DNA of 64,000 nucleotides from Enoplolaimus lenunculus (Eukaryota; Nematoda; Enoplea; Enoplida; Thoracostomopsidae), in contig JASANG010000570.1 in NCBI GenBank assembly GCA_030248215.1, positions 1-64,000 on the forward strand. The letters run 5' to 3'. The notes below the pieces were generated by a model. The model had not been told where the DNA came from and searched no databases. It saw nothing but the letters and a program-made list of their open reading frames with translations. Made by a program: the position numbers and the translations under genes. This document shows positions 1 through 13,700 of this stretch, piece after piece (the first letter of the stretch is position 1; each line of letters opens with the position of its first letter).

Positions 1-325
1 ATAATCAGCGTGGCGGTAAAATTTCAAATTAGGCAAAAATGACGCCTTGGAGTCGGATTTGGTCTTTACAAAGCAACTGTAAATTATAGATCATTATTAT
101 GGTTGCGAAGGGCATTTGCCTGAGAACTGAATTTTCGATTTCGGCCAATTCAGCAGTTGAGGAATCAGCCAAATGATTGGTTTCGTGCTACTCTGAGAAA
201 CAACAACGAAAGGTATATCTACACTAAAGTAACTAAGTGTAAGCATTTGAAACATGCTTGTCCTGTGCATAGTGTTGCCGGCAGCATACGGTCGACATAT
301 AGTTGACGACAGCAGCAGTTGAACT

Positions 326-405
326 GGCGGACTACGTGGCACAGTGGTAAAAGCGTCTGTCTGACACTGTAGAAGGTCGCTAGTTCGAATCCAACCGTAA
401 GCCGC
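326..405 (+). repeat. tRNA-like sequence, decayed tRNA or SINE head
   Basis: An A-box-like TGGCACAGTGG (337-347) and a B-box AGTTCGAATCC (382-392) have the spacing of a pol III internal promoter, and GCGG near the start can pair with CCGC at the end. The anticodon stem does not pair properly, so a working tRNA is unlikely; a SINE head or tRNA pseudogene fits better. Confidence 0.5.
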
Positions 406-454
406 TTATCCAGCTGCTTAATTAAAAGGTCTGAAGCCCCGTTTCCTTCCTTAC

Positions 455-712
455 AGTAGTGACTCGAAAAAGGGGTTTTAGGTAGTTAAATTTTTTGCAT
501 TGGCTAAACAAACTGAATCATTTTCGACTCCGTTAGAATCAAATTCGAGTCACTGAAGGATCGTCTACGCTATACTGCACGCGCCTGTGGAAAAATTTTT
601 CCACCCATTGCCTTTGAAACAAGGTGAAAATCAACGCTGTTGCAACAGCCTATGTACATTAAACGATGACTCTGGTGTAGCCGAATTTGACTCACCATTT
701 TTTGCAGTATAT
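455..712 (+). repeat. decayed family D foldback element
   Basis: GACTCCGTTAGAATCAAATTCGAGTC lies mid-element in pieces, and the right end TTTGACTCACCATTTTTTGCAG matches intact D copies up to about 709; each part is diverged. The left end cannot be fixed. Confidence 0.35.
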
Positions 713-908
713 CGCTCAAGTTTTTAATACAAGACAAACGTTTATTTCAACGAATCGTCCGCTGCAATACCAAATATATATCAGTAGCAAAGGGCCGTGA
801 AGGACGCGTTAAATATAAATAACAGTCCGTAGCCAAATAAAAGGGGGAACTCTCTGAAGAGGCCAAAGAAATATTAGCCCCCAACCTATCGGGTCACTCC
901 AGTATATC
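708..908 (+). repeat. family A MITE, right half only
   Basis: From CGCTCAAGTTTTTAATACAAG to GGGTCACTCCAG-TA this matches the right half of the full family A copy at 47969-48382. The left half is missing at this site. Confidence 0.6.
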
Positions 909-952
909 GTGACAAGTAAACTCTTTTTGGCTGTCTTCAACACAAAATGTAT

Positions 953-1350
953 ATATTCAATGGCGGATCCATGGGGGCCATCCCGGCCGTGCCCCCCCTT
1001 ACAACAGCATCTCGACAAAAATTATATAGTGTCGATTGCTGTTCTACGCTGTTTATTTCTCTGTCTTATACACAATAGTATGAGCACGCTTTAAAGTTTC
1101 GAACTCACCTTTATTTGGCCCTGGAGTCATTTATGCGCCACAATAAGGGATGATAGACATTTATGGACTCTAACAAGGGGTTAAGGACTACCCGCTTACG
1201 GACTCTTATTAGGGATACGGACTCCTATTAATTGGGACTCAAAATGGGAACCCCCCTCTTATTTGGGTCACTACAGTATGGGTCAAAAATAGGTATATTA
1301 CCTGTGAAATTTTGGCCCCCCATTTTGAGATCCTGGATCCGCCACTGTAT
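953..1350. repeat. element with TGGCGGATCCA inverted ends, containing a reversed family A fragment
   Basis: The left end TGGCGGATCCATGGGGGCC and the right end CCTGGATCCGCCA are inverted copies. Inside, 1079-1277 is the left half of a family A MITE in reverse orientation, ending CACTACAG-TA, so the element appears to have received an A fragment. The C-rich and G-rich ends explain short spurious frames here. Confidence 0.5.
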
Positions 1351-2116
1351 ATATTTCTGACATAATCGCAAGAAAAGGGGTTAACATTTCTCTCAATATG
1401 GCAGTCGTTGGGTGTTTTTGGAGTTGGTACATCTGCGCCATCAAGAATAACCAACATAAGTATCTTCAAAACAAAGCTGCTTAGAGAATTCTGTACCATA
1501 ACAAGCGTTGGATACATTAAACCCACGAATAAAACAGATTGCATAAAAATCATCAAAACTTGAAAATACTTTTAACAAATGCTTTATTTATTGATTTGAA
1601 ATGTGAATTCATTTTGTGCCCGGCTCCCCCCAGACTCCAGGATGGGGGCCTCCCACGTAGAGTTGGATATACAACTTGTTGATGTTTGACATACGAGGTT
1701 GTCACACTTCCAAAAACGGGTTCCTCAAAAGTTGCAAAATGGTAGATCTAGAAAGTGAACCCATTTTAAAAATGAATCACACTTCTCTCGCAGCGCGAAA
1801 TTTTTTTGACATGTTCTAAAAGTAGCTGAACAGCTCATATTTTAGGTAATAGCTTATAGAATCTTTATATCCTCCAACCTGGGGAAATAGCGCACGACAC
1901 AGTTTACTTCAATTACCGTTTTGAATATTTCATTTCGGGTGAGTTATATTTGCCTTTTAAGCTAAAATTGTAGGCCAGTGAGCGTAACGAGCGAGAAACA
2001 TTGTTAATATTTAACATCCTGGTGGATGATTTTGAGGTCTGTGTAGTGTGCGAAACCGTTAAAATAATCACGGCAAGGTAGAATAGTGACAAAAACTCGC
2101 GAACGAAGCGAGCAAC
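1351..2116. other. intergenic, no gene recognised
   Basis: AT-rich sequence with a short GC-rich patch near 1618-1665. I see no convincing exon, RNA gene or named repeat. Confidence 0.5.
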
Positions 2117-2332
2117 ACTGCAAAAAATAATGAGTCAAACCGACTCTCTCTGAAATATTCTTTTCCTTACTACACAAACTGAGTCAAAACTCGACTCCAC
2201 CAGAGTCAAATTCGACTTTAATGAACCGCTCAGTGAGTCGAATTTTACTCTAGCGGATTCGAATTTGACTCAGTTTGTGTAGTCCGCAAAAGCGTGTTTC
2301 GGAGAGAGTCAAACTCACCATTTTTTGCAGTG
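2117..2332. repeat. family D foldback MITE, full copy
   Basis: Ends CACTGCAAAAAATAATGAGTC and, inverted, GACTC-ACCATTTTTTGCAGTG, flanked by TA-type sites. Nearly the whole 216 bp folds back on itself, with repeated GAGTC/GACTC motifs and paired GTAGTC/GACTAC-like arms. TA flanks suggest a mariner-like mover. Confidence 0.7.
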
Positions 2333-3647
2333 TATATACATGAAGAGGAATAGATGGTAAGCTTGAACTTTTTGGAGACACAAAGAGCACTTTGAGCAAT
2401 CATACTTGAGTATAACATTCCAATTCTTAGAGATCAATAGGTTTTTCAACACAAAAGTTCTATCCTCCCGAAATAAAATCCTGGCTACGCCGCTGTTGTA
2501 GAGGTGCCAAAAAGGATTGTTTTCAGATGGTCATACCCTGTCGAAACAAAACCCAACTACTGTCCCTGTGACGCTCCACGAATTGATTCTGCGATTGCAC
2601 TCTGCACACACGCAAACTGTGATTTTCATCTAAATTTTCAGCACCAAATCTTCGTTGCCGGCAGTTGTCGTCTTTTTGAAATGTTTTTTTTGTCCTCAAA
2701 ACATTAATACACAACATTTGGCATATTTCAAAAATGATAAACTGTAAAAACATGAAAGGAAGTAAATTCCCTTTATTTTTAAAATATGACATCGTAGTCA
2801 GTCTCACACGAACGGAAATTATAGCAAACAACAACAACAACAAAATTAGGAGAATAGAAAAGTTTTTTGCTGAACTTTTAGTATACGAAAAAAATTTCAT
2901 TTCAAAACTCGTTCGCATATTCCCTACAGGGTGCCGTGGGTGGCACCCGTCGCCCTCATATATTTTTGTCCCCTCGGCAAAGAATTTTTATGAACAGCTT
3001 AAGAACAATTGTATGGTAGAGAAATTTGTTAAAAAATTTGTGCCATAAACCTTCTGCCCCTTGTAATAATTTTCATGGTTACAAACCTGGCGAATAGTTT
3101 GTTTCTTTGCGAAAATTTGTTTCTGAACAAAACTGTTATAATTCTTCGATTGCATGTGTTTATAGTTGCGTGTTGTACTTTTGTGCACAAAACGATTCTT
3201 GTTTTGTTCAGTCCGGTGTTCATATTTAAGAATTGCTTTTTGTCGTGTTTTCAAGTACTATTTTTCAATCAAAGTTCCTGAATTTGTGAAAATATTAAGG
3301 CTAAATCATAAATATTTCTCACGACACAGTCAGTAGTAACAACGACCGTCACAAACTCTCAAGACACCACCACTATTCTATTTGCGACAATGCAAACTTT
3401 TTTGCCTCTCTTCGTCGAATATTTTCTGTTTTAATTAGCTAAGTTAATCCTAATAACTCTATACTGTCTGGGTGTAATTTTTGTTTTTCCAAAATCACCA
3501 AAAATTTACGCGTTCTATGAAACTGCAACAAATGTATCGTACACCGACTGTAGGAGAATATGAATTGTGGTGTCTTCTGAGCGGTTCAAAATGAGTAGAC
3601 GAATAATTCAGCAGTTTTCGACTCTGACATTGTTACTTTTTTGTAAA
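2333..3647. other. intergenic, no gene recognised
   Basis: Several open frames cross this stretch on both strands, but they overlap each other, lack recognisable domains and contain an AAC-repeat near 2830. I find no support for a gene. Confidence 0.45.
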
Positions 3648-4075
3648 TTTGATCGGCAGCTTTTCTCCGTTTATATTCTTAAAAGGGGATATAATTAATC
3701 GAATTTCAAAGATATTTCGTGCTGAACTCAGGCTCCCCAACTTAAATTTACGTCTTGGAAGTATCTTAGCTTGTTAACTTAGGGTATTTTTCAGCTTACC
3801 TAAAAACTCTTTGTCTTGCATTTCAGACATATTTGCCTTATATTTCAGAAGTGTTTGTAATGTATTTCAAAAATATTTGTCTTAATCGCTTATGAAACAC
3901 ACTCTTAAACTTAAGACATTTAAGTGTTAAAAACTTCAGGCACAAATTTCTGAAAATTTCAAAAACGAATATCTCGCATTCAAGACATATATGTCTAAAA
4001 TCTAGATTAAGACATAATTGTCTTGAATTTAAAAAAATATTTCTTGGATATCAAAAAATGTTTGTGTGTAGGATT
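3648..4075 (+). repeat. family F repeat, copy 1
   Basis: Starts near TTCTCCGTTTATATTCTTAA, includes AATTTCAAAGATATTTCG and GAACTCAGGCTCCCCAACTT, and continues with diverged ATTTCAGACATATTTG-type motifs. Similar order occurs at 36480-36930, 62735-63145 and, reversed, around 37870-38880. Ends are not sharp. Confidence 0.6.
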
Positions 4076-7000
4076 ACGCCCGAGCTTAGGTATACGAAAT
4101 AGCATAACTAAGCATAAGCTTTTGCGTGTGTCTCCATGGTCCAATGTATGCCATCGAGACTTGTATGTTAAAAATCGTATCCATGCCACGATCACATACT
4201 TATGACCCTGGGTACCCGCACAAATAGATACAATACAAGGGCCTCGCCAAGATGAGCAAGTGGAGCGGGTGAGTGAATTTCATGAAGTCTTGGTTTCCTA
4301 CAGCTTGAAACTGCTTTTCTCGTTTTTTTCAAAAAATCTGCTGGTAATAATTTCCAGTGTCCCAACTTTGTATACGCATCCCAAGCTCGGGTTCGGTTTA
4401 CAACCAAACATTAAACAGATTTTACAATAGCAAAATTAAACTCTACTACGCGTTTTTCAATCCGATTGGTTCTGATGTTGGGTATGCGGAATTTTAAGTA
4501 TCGTGTGACTGTATCCTCAGCAGATTGAGTTCAAAGGATTTACTCATATTTCAAGTAGTGCACGCGTACTTTTGTGCTTTTGCATGAAAGAAAATTTTTC
4601 ACAATTTTAATACAAAAATGGACACTCGTATAAGAAATTTCAACTAAATAAGATACACACTGTGTTGATTAGAATACACTGATGGAACGTGGAAGCAAAG
4701 GCTACTACGGTAGATTACACCCTGCCAGTGGGAAATAAATCCAAAAATTTTGCTTTCATATTTTGTACTAAAAATGCGTCTGGTTTCTCGGTCGCTCTGC
4801 TTGTGAGCATCTTTCACTAATCAGTACCTCGCGTGTGTCGCCGTCAAAAATTGACGGATTCGTCAGTGATACGATGACCATTTGTGATGTCGAGTTGTTT
4901 TGAAATCGGGTGTACAATCAAAGTCTGTGAAATTTTATTGTTCAAAATTCACAAAATGTTTGTTATCCAATTTGCGTGTCTTTTTTCTCATTAATATATT
5001 TATTGAGGAAAATATATACTTTCGTTCGTCGGTGTACAGAAGCCGAAATGTCAAGGATGCGTGGATGGATTGTTATGGTCGATATGAGTAATTGTATACA
5101 GATATAAGAGATAAAGTGCCGGGTGGAGAGGCATCAAAGAAAAAAATCACTACACAGATAAGATTAATGAACTTTTCGAATGTATGAGATTTTGATATTT
5201 GCTCAATTTTATATTTTGTTGTCAAACAAATTGGACAAAATATTTTATTTAAAGTTTTTTGTTAATTTTGAGTCTATTATTTTGAGATATTTTTTTGGAA
5301 TACGTAGTTTATTTGCTTTCAATTTACATACAATCCATGAATAGCCGTTTCCAGGTATGACAAATCATTAAGGGAATGGGTGTTGCTATCGTTGTATGGA
5401 AGTGATTGTGATTTCAAAGATCTACTGTGCTTATCTGTATTATAGATAGGCTTAAGACAGAATTTTAGGTCAACAGTGTATAACCTCATACATAAGGCTA
5501 ACATCACTAGCACTATTACTCCTGAAAACGTCTGTGTGGGGCGTTTTACAATCTGTATAAAATATAGCATGCAGGGGTCAATAATTTATTTCGCTCGCTA
5601 AAACTTGGTTGCACAAATACTTTAGATACGGTTATCATCTGCCATTCCGATTTGAAAACCCGGCCGCTTCGTTGCTTTTGCATCGTTTTTTGACCAATGT
5701 CAGATATGCACAAGTTTGTAGTAATAATATATACGTGAGCTCAATTCACATTTAACTGGTGGTATTCGCTCATGTATATATTCCACTCACAGTTTGGCAA
5801 ATTTTCGTTTTTTTGGCAAAACTTGGGTTTAGGATTAGTAGTGTTAGGTTTAGGTTGGAGCTTGTGTGAGAGAATGGTACAAATGCCTAAATGTTTTTCT
5901 GTGAAGTCATTAGATCGTTCAAACGTTAAAATGTTAGAGTTTTTAGGTTGATATCCGCTGGCGCAATTTTTGCACAATTTTTTGCATTCTATTTTCGATC
6001 CGAAACGAGAAACTTCAGCGGTTTACTATAATATCAGGATGCGACCGAAGATGAAAGAACCGCAGCGGAATCTGAGGTCAACATATTTTGCCGAGCAAGC
6101 GGTAGCAATCGGAATTGAAGTAAAATTAGGGACTTAATAATTACGTTAATTCTGATGACTTTAAAGCATAATCTGCAAATCACTGCCCAAAATTTGGTTG
6201 TAACCATCTTTTATTTGAAAAATTTACCGTAGCTCAACGTTTGTAAAATATCCTAAACTTTCATATAAACTCAGGGGTTACAATATCACTACGAAAATTG
6301 CCAAAACCTACTGGAGCCTGAGTCTAATTTTTTGGCGGAACCAGTGCCGGAGACAGATTTCCGGTTGATTTTTCAATATATTACGCATACTAAAATCTGA
6401 AATTTAATAAAATCAAAATGATAGCATAAGCTGATCGTATTGCTTTCAATTCATGAATCCTGAACTTACAAACGTAAATTTTTTAAAACCGCATCCTCAG
6501 GAATAACAGACTACAGATAATTTATTCATTTTGTGTGCGACATATCCAGAGATGCGAAATAATTTTTTTACTGAATGCACATTTCGCCGTTTCAATCTGT
6601 ACAATTTGTGTAAATCGCTTTTTCGATCCTATGAGCGCATGTGATGAGCATTTGTGACTGAAAAATATACGCAATGCCGTTCATATTAACCATGAAAATA
6701 GACCAAAATATTATATTTCGGCAGGGTATAATTCGTTGCAAAACCTTTTGTTTTGCGAACAAGCTTATATAGAAAATGAAAAAAGCATTTTGACCTCTGC
6801 TATTCAGCTGGTTATATTCCAAAGGCTCTTAACCACAACTTTTCTTTAATTCTCCACATATTTCACAAGGGGGTAAGCTCTTTTATTACTGTCGTATTCG
6901 ACCCTCTGAAAATAGCAAATACTCAATATATGCAGTTCAGCATTAATAGTGCAGTGCAGTAAATTTAGATACACCATTATAGAAGTTGTTTAATAGTTTA

Positions 7001-9259
7001 TCATTGAAAATTGTATATTATTATTATTATTTTTGCATGAGAAAACATTTGAATAACACAGGAAATACGATAAAATGTACTCAAAAGTTTGCGTTGAAAA
7101 TTTAATTTTTCAAAATATATATGTATACCACAAGACTGTTGTATGAATGGTCTTATTTCACTGTTGGCACATCTATAAACAGTACAACCTCGTTATGAAA
7201 CAGGGTGCAAATGGACTTGAAAAAGCTTTAGCCAGACGCGGAGGCTGAGGTTAACAAATTTATTGGATTCGAAGATGAAGCAGTGTCAGGTTGTTAAAAT
7301 GATGTTGAGCTGGCTTATATTTTAGCAATATTTCGCAATATTTTGTCCAAAATTATAGTTCTAATTCGCTTTTTAAAGTGCAATTAATACTTATAAAACT
7401 GCTTCCGAGTCTGAAAGCAGACGAATCAAATCACACAATTTTCATAAAAATTCGACATATTTCGCCACTTGATTTTCCGGAACTTTCACCAATTTTTATA
7501 AAAGAGCCGGATGTTGCTTTTCTGCCGGATCCGGAGACGCACCACCAGTTGGACCCTGTTACGAGCACTAGAGTTATTTCAGTCAATTGACGGAATGTTT
7601 GCTACGGTTGGAGTTAAGCTAAAATTTTGGCCAGCAGCTTTCAAACTAATCTTTTATAGCGGGCGTTTACGTAATTTTTAACATTTCGTTAAAATTTATA
7701 AGAATGAGTTGTAAAACATGACTGATTCAAATATTTTATATTAAAAGAAACAACTAAAACTGCATTATTTTATACCTGAATTTATGCAGTCTTGCCAAAC
7801 TATCACAGCAGGCAAGACTTACTAACAGCGGCGAAATTATTAATTGCGGGTTTACTTAAATACCAACAAAATTTTAAAACGAGAATTGATGCAACAATAT
7901 TTTCACTAATCAAAGTTGCCTGCTGAGCTACAAACTACCGCATTTTCTTTTTATACGGCCGAAATGTTACGCGTTATGCAATTTTGATATTTTCGGTTCA
8001 AATTAATGTTCTGTTAATAACGCTGTTTCTGAGTTTTTCCACATTTAATATTAAATACAAGGCTTAGGCTTTAGGTATAGGTAATCGTTGTCGTAAGCCT
8101 AAGAATATTAATGTGGACAGAAAGCGTACAACGTGAAAATGTGTATTGGGATAATCCGCTGATTTGATGCTGAAATTCAGTTGTCAGCTTTTGAAGTTTT
8201 TAATTGCTTATGCAAGCCAAGGATGAAGACATGCAAGGACGAATTAGGGCGGTTCTATCATCCATATGTTCGGCATTAAATTTTGCCAGATTCAAGAGTA
8301 CAATAAATTTTGTCGCACCTCGGTATATATACTTATTCACAAAATACAGGAAACGCTGTTATTCTGGCAGAATGTAATCTTTGTATTCGCTGGCTTCAAG
8401 TATCGACACAGGCTTTAACCGTCAGGTATGTCTTGATATCTGGTTTGTAAGCGGAACCCACGCGAAACTTTGCATAAAACCGAAAGGTGGCTGAGACTTT
8501 TAGTATTTCAATTTGTGCAATTTGAATTGTTGACGATTTCTATGCTGTTTATTTAAGTGTTTGATAATCTAAAGCAACGGCGGATTGAAAAAAAACTTTT
8601 TGATGGGAGCCGCGCGATGAATAATAACATGAAACAACGGAAGAATTTTAGAAAAATAAATGTTAACTGGTCAACACAGTTGCACGATTGTGCAACTCTC
8701 ATTATGTACTGGACGGACCGCTGGTATACTAAATCTTCAACATGAATGTTATTAAGATTAACTGATCATAGAACTTGGAAAAGTTAGGATTTGCTATGTA
8801 ACGTACTTTCTCTATGCACAAATTCTTTAGAACGATGTGTTGAAATATAGATGCAACGTATACGTTTGTAATAGTTAATTAAAATACTGTACTGTCAAAC
8901 TTGTTTACTCTTGCTCTGCAACACTGCCCAAAATACGTATGTGGGTCGTTCCATCGAATTTTAGTTTTGATTCGTGGGGCTGGTTATGGCATTGATTGAT
9001 TCAGCTTATCTCGGATGAGTGATCTGAAACCTAATGTTCGTTTCATATTTGAAGTATTTTTAACATTTTAGTTTTTCAGTTTTGATATAACGAACTGCGA
9101 TATATTTATACATAGAATCATGTGAATAAAGTCTATTTATGTATGAATAGATATTGTAATAACTTAAAAACACAATTAATTTATTATTGTAAATTTAATC
9201 TTTAACAGAAGTACTGGTGTATGCCTTGTAGAATTTTGAAATATCGCTGAACAATATTA
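4076..9259. other. long intergenic stretch upstream of PHLPP, no gene recognised
   Basis: About 5.2 kb of AT-rich DNA without a domain-bearing frame, RNA gene or clear transposon. It should contain the PHLPP promoter and any untranslated first exon, but I cannot point to a TATA box or initiator with confidence. Confidence 0.45.
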
Positions 9260-10715
9260 ATGACAAGCCACTGTGAGAACCCAGCTTATCATATAACTCT
9301 TCCATCTTATCACAATGGTCATGTCGTAAAGTTTTTATCCAACGATCACGAATCAAACAACGAATCATCACCGCCATCTTCACAGGCTGGCACCCAGACG
9401 CCCCCTGAAATATTACCCAATCAATGCCAGTTACAACATACTCAACTATGCCATGGCCCTAAACCTGAACTCGACCAATGTCTATCAAATTTAAACCGTG
9501 TAGAAACAACAACAATGTCACCAAGTTGCCGCAAATCTCTTCCTCCAAACTGTACAAATCGAGTACAACTGCGTCAAATTGGGACGTCGTTTCGTGGTCA
9601 ATTTCCACTTGCTCCAGGAACAATTGTTCCAACAACGAAACATCGTCACAGCTTCAGACCAAATACCAAAATTGCGGCTGGTCAGTCACAAAGCAATAAT
9701 TATGGTTTAATGTCTGATTCGAGTATTGGAACAAATTTACAACAACGTATCGTTATTGATCGGAATAATATGCAAGTAGTTCAAATGAATTCAAAACAAA
9801 CCCTGCCAAATGGTCAAAGTTTAAACGGTTCATTTGATTTTGGTGATTTTTTACGTGATACAAATCAAGGAACCATCACCAGCGTGGAACAGTGTAGAAG
9901 CAATGATGTCCCAGAAAACACCAATTATGGAGGAAATGAATCAGAAAGTAGCACCGATTCTATGCTTCGACAAGTGCGATATCATACGGTTTCAAAAACG
10001 GAAGGTCGACAGATTATGCCTGACGGACCATATTCAGATATTGGGCATAAAACGAGACGGCAGAAACTCGATGTCCTTCAGTGTGAACTTTACTCTGTTT
10101 CTAACAATAATAATAATAACAATAATAACAGTAATAGTAACAACAACAATAATAATGATAATAGCAAGAAAAAAACTGTTACGCCTGATGATATTTATTT
10201 GATGCCACTTAATATTGGTCGTCTACCAAGCCTTAGACTGGCACGAACAGCAGCAAAATCTGGTGGTCATCGGTGTACAACAACAGCAACTGGCGAAGCA
10301 AACGGTAAAACGGCCAACCTCAAATTTGACTATCAAAGGCAATCGCAAAATTTATGCGAACTCACACCAAAACAACGTCGAGAATGGCTTCGATCGGCGC
10401 CTGATTACGGGTTTATTCGGTTGTACGATCCAAATTTTGCCAGAAATGGTCACGCATCTGTGGTTGTGCCACTGACTGTGACGACATCAGCTCAAAAAAT
10501 TATTGATCGCTTGCTGGGCGGCAACGAACGGCGAAATTCGACGCTGTCAATATATGTTCAGTATAACGGCGATATTATCAGACGGCTTGAAGCATACGAC
10601 CGGCCACTTCATATACAAAACGAATATTTGTGTACGATTGGACTGAATGACATCAAACGAATGCAACAAATTGGCGACGCTCCATCACTTGCGTTTATGA
10701 TTCGATTTTTTGCAG
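9260..10715 (+). other. PHLPP: PHLPP exon 1: low-complexity head and RA-like domain
   Basis: This exon encodes residues 1-485. The first 375 or so are polar, rich in Asn, Gln and Ser, with an almost pure Asn tract near residues 281-301 coded by AAT/AAC runs. From about residue 380 the sequence becomes the RA-like domain found at the start of PHLPPs: YGFIRLYDPNF, then YVQYNGDIIRRLE, then a segment ending in FMIRFFAG. The open frame continues 41 nt past the donor to a stop at 10756, but splicing at GTCAGT (10716) joins FMIRFFAG to RPF in the next exon, as in the IRFYAGKP stretch of vertebrate PHLPP. Confidence 0.88.
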
Positions 10716-13700
10716 GTCAGTCAGTGTGCAGCAAACAATGCCAGAATAATCAATAACAGATAACATTTTGAACAACAACTGGGCACCTTTTGTGTAGAAA
10801 AGAATGCACTCGGCGCGCGTTATGTTTGACTTGTACTGAAAAGGAAACTTATATTTGACTGGAAACCAAAATTAGTTGGTTAAAATTTAAAGCTGCTCCG
10901 TGATTGGTTTAAAAAGTTTTACTTGCTTCAACTGGGTGATCGACCACTTTCCATCAGTAGTGTAGGGTAAAGGCGAAAATTCAACGTTCGATAGTACATT
11001 TTGTGCCATCCAGCAGGTCACCAACTTCTGATGTTTTTGGCTGAAATAACAAAAGTTTATTAGAAGAATTGATGATTGGTTTAAGGCCTTTTCTACATTG
11101 GATAAGTTGAAAACAGTCTATATGAAGTAATCAGTTTCTGGACGCATAAGATGCATAATCTGCTTGATAAACCGAACAAAAAGTTTGATTTCCAGCATAC
11201 TGGGATGTCGCATATGTGTAAGAATGGAATTGAAACTGCCACAAAAACCCAAAGCTAGAATTTTTTACTACACGAGCTGAGACCAGTGCCCCCAGTTGGC
11301 TATCGCGTAGTACCGTCGGCTAAGCGGCAAGATGAAGACTTTCTCGTAATATGACACTGTATACTGTTTCGACACATTTTCATCAATGTTTATAAATAAT
11401 ACTTTGGGTATTTTTGATTTACAGGGCGACCATTTCTTGACGATGGTTTTGGTCAACACAGCTTGAGCGCCCATTGCCAAGTTCGACGTGGACGAATATT
11501 TCAGCAGTGGATTCGCCGACTGTGCGTACTGAATGGTACTCGTTTGATGATTTATTCAGGTATTCACAGTTAAAGTAGTAAATTTTTCAAATAGTTTTTT
11601 CAAACCGCAGTTTTAAAGACCCGCCTGGTTGCGCCGAATTAATATATAAAATGTTCTTGTTAGATAAGATATTTAGTGTTAGAAAGATACATTTGAATCG
11701 AAACAGGGTTGTCGTTGTTCGCCCCCCGCCCCGAACTAAAATTCGGACCGTTCATCAGTAATACATCTACGCTGTCCCAAGCGAAGTGAACAAGAAGCCA
11801 AACGCAATTTTACTATAAAATCTCAAAACAAAAATTTAGTTTGCTCGTATTCGGTCCGAGATTCGGTTCCCACATTGAACGTGGATCGAAATAAATTTTG
11901 TAAGCGAAAAAAAACTACGAACCAGACGCGTTTTCATGCACTCAAACTGGTTAAAAAAGTCCATTTTAGGTTCATTCAGCGCTTTTAAAATTGGTTTAAT
12001 TTTGCAACACCAAAATGTGATTGCTGGGTGAGGGGCGTACACACGACCCTGTACAAAACAACATCTCATGTCTCGTGGTTTCAGCGTAACATGTGATGTG
12101 TCAAAAAATATGGGACACATCGAGTAGAAATTAGAAAAATTTTCACAAGCGAATGCGAGTTCCTATACAATTCGTGATATTGCGGTAAATCGACAGCGTT
12201 TAACATTACAAATATCATTTGATTTAATGCTTTAGATTTAACAAAATCAACCAATCCAGAAATAATACCATTATCGCGATCGAAAGTTGAAGAAATTCAC
12301 ATTCGTGGCCGTGGGAGATGTATCAAAGTAACATCAACGATGCCCAGGCGAGCAGTTCAAACTGTGTTTCTTGCGTTTGATTCAATAATTGACTTGAATG
12401 CATGGCTTCCACGTTGCGTTAAGGTTGTCGTATTTATTATAATTGAGTTTTCACTATTTCTACTTTTTAACTCTGATGAGATTTTAGTTACAGAACAATT
12501 TTTTGACTCATGCATTCTGTTTAAGCAAAGACGTAAAATGTTTTTAGTATAGAAACATTTTTGGTTTATGGTTCATGATAAAATCTTGCGGTTGGTTACT
12601 CTTGTGTTTTATGTACGAAAAATTGCTGTTTATGTATTTCCATGGGTTCGTACTCCGCAGTTAAATTATGCTGTAGATTGCAGCAAAACTTTAAGCCCAT
12701 ATTCACACGTGCAAGTTTTTGCAGCAAAAACATGCAGCTGCAACTTGCATGTGCAACTGCTCACACAGTAGCTTTGAATTTCTTGCGGCTGCAAATTGTC
12801 CACTGGAATCCTTGCTATTGAATTTTATTGGCAATTGTGAACGCAATTATAAAGTCGTTTGAATTTCTTGCATCTGCAGTTTGATTTGTCAATCGAAATG
12901 TTTCCTTGAAAATGCTTAGAGCTGCAAGTATTTCATGCAAGTTGCAGCTGCGACATCTCGCTGCAAAAATTTGCACGTGTGAATGGTGCTTAATTAAATG
13001 CATAAAGAAATCTAGACTGTTGCACACATTGACCACACTTTACTCTTAAGGCTAGGCTTAATGTTAAGGTTTGGCTTAAATAAGCGTTTTCCTGAGCTTA
13101 AGCTTAAATATGGGAAAATTGTACCACAACCGTAACATAAGAGCAGAAATGTGTTTCCGAAAAATCAAAATTATAAAACATTTCAAGTGTGACTATTATT
13201 TTGAACAGCGGCTGATTTAATGTTTTATTTGTGATTTTCAGGCTGCTGCCAAAGTGCCACCAATTTCAGACCTGTCAAATTTACAACTTGAATGTCTTCC
13301 TGAACAAGTGTTTTGTATTGGAAGTGAACGATTGTTAACGCAGCTTAATTTACGTCACAACGTTCTCAGGAACAGACCACCAAACGAGGTATTTTGGTTT
13401 GTTTTGCCTTAAAGTGGCGAAAGGTGCGTTGTAATGCAAAATCTTTTCATTAGTGTTGTTTATTTAAAAAGGTTCATAAAGAACGTCATTGTCTTGATGC
13501 GCGTTGTATTCAAGAACTCGAGCGACGCACTCGTACAGAACTTGTCGTATCGCACTTCTTCCACACTGTGCATGGATTCGTTCTTTATGCGTAGAAAGAC
13601 AGTGATGGTCGCACGCACGCATTCGCATCCCTGGGTCGCATAATTGAACAGAATTTTTAAATGTTTAAGTTGTTTACGCAAAAACAGCAATTTTTAACCA

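Noticed and set aside
1239-1556. 105-codon frame on the minus strand
   Set aside because: Its C-terminal half is made of family A and TGGCGGATCC-element sequence.
2523-2918. 131-codon frame on the minus strand
   Set aside because: No recognisable domain; a Leu run comes from an AAC microsatellite and frames on the other strand compete.
10716-10756. Read-through end of the PHLPP exon 1 frame
   Set aside because: Splicing at GTCAGT gives an exact in-phase join to the PH-domain exon.
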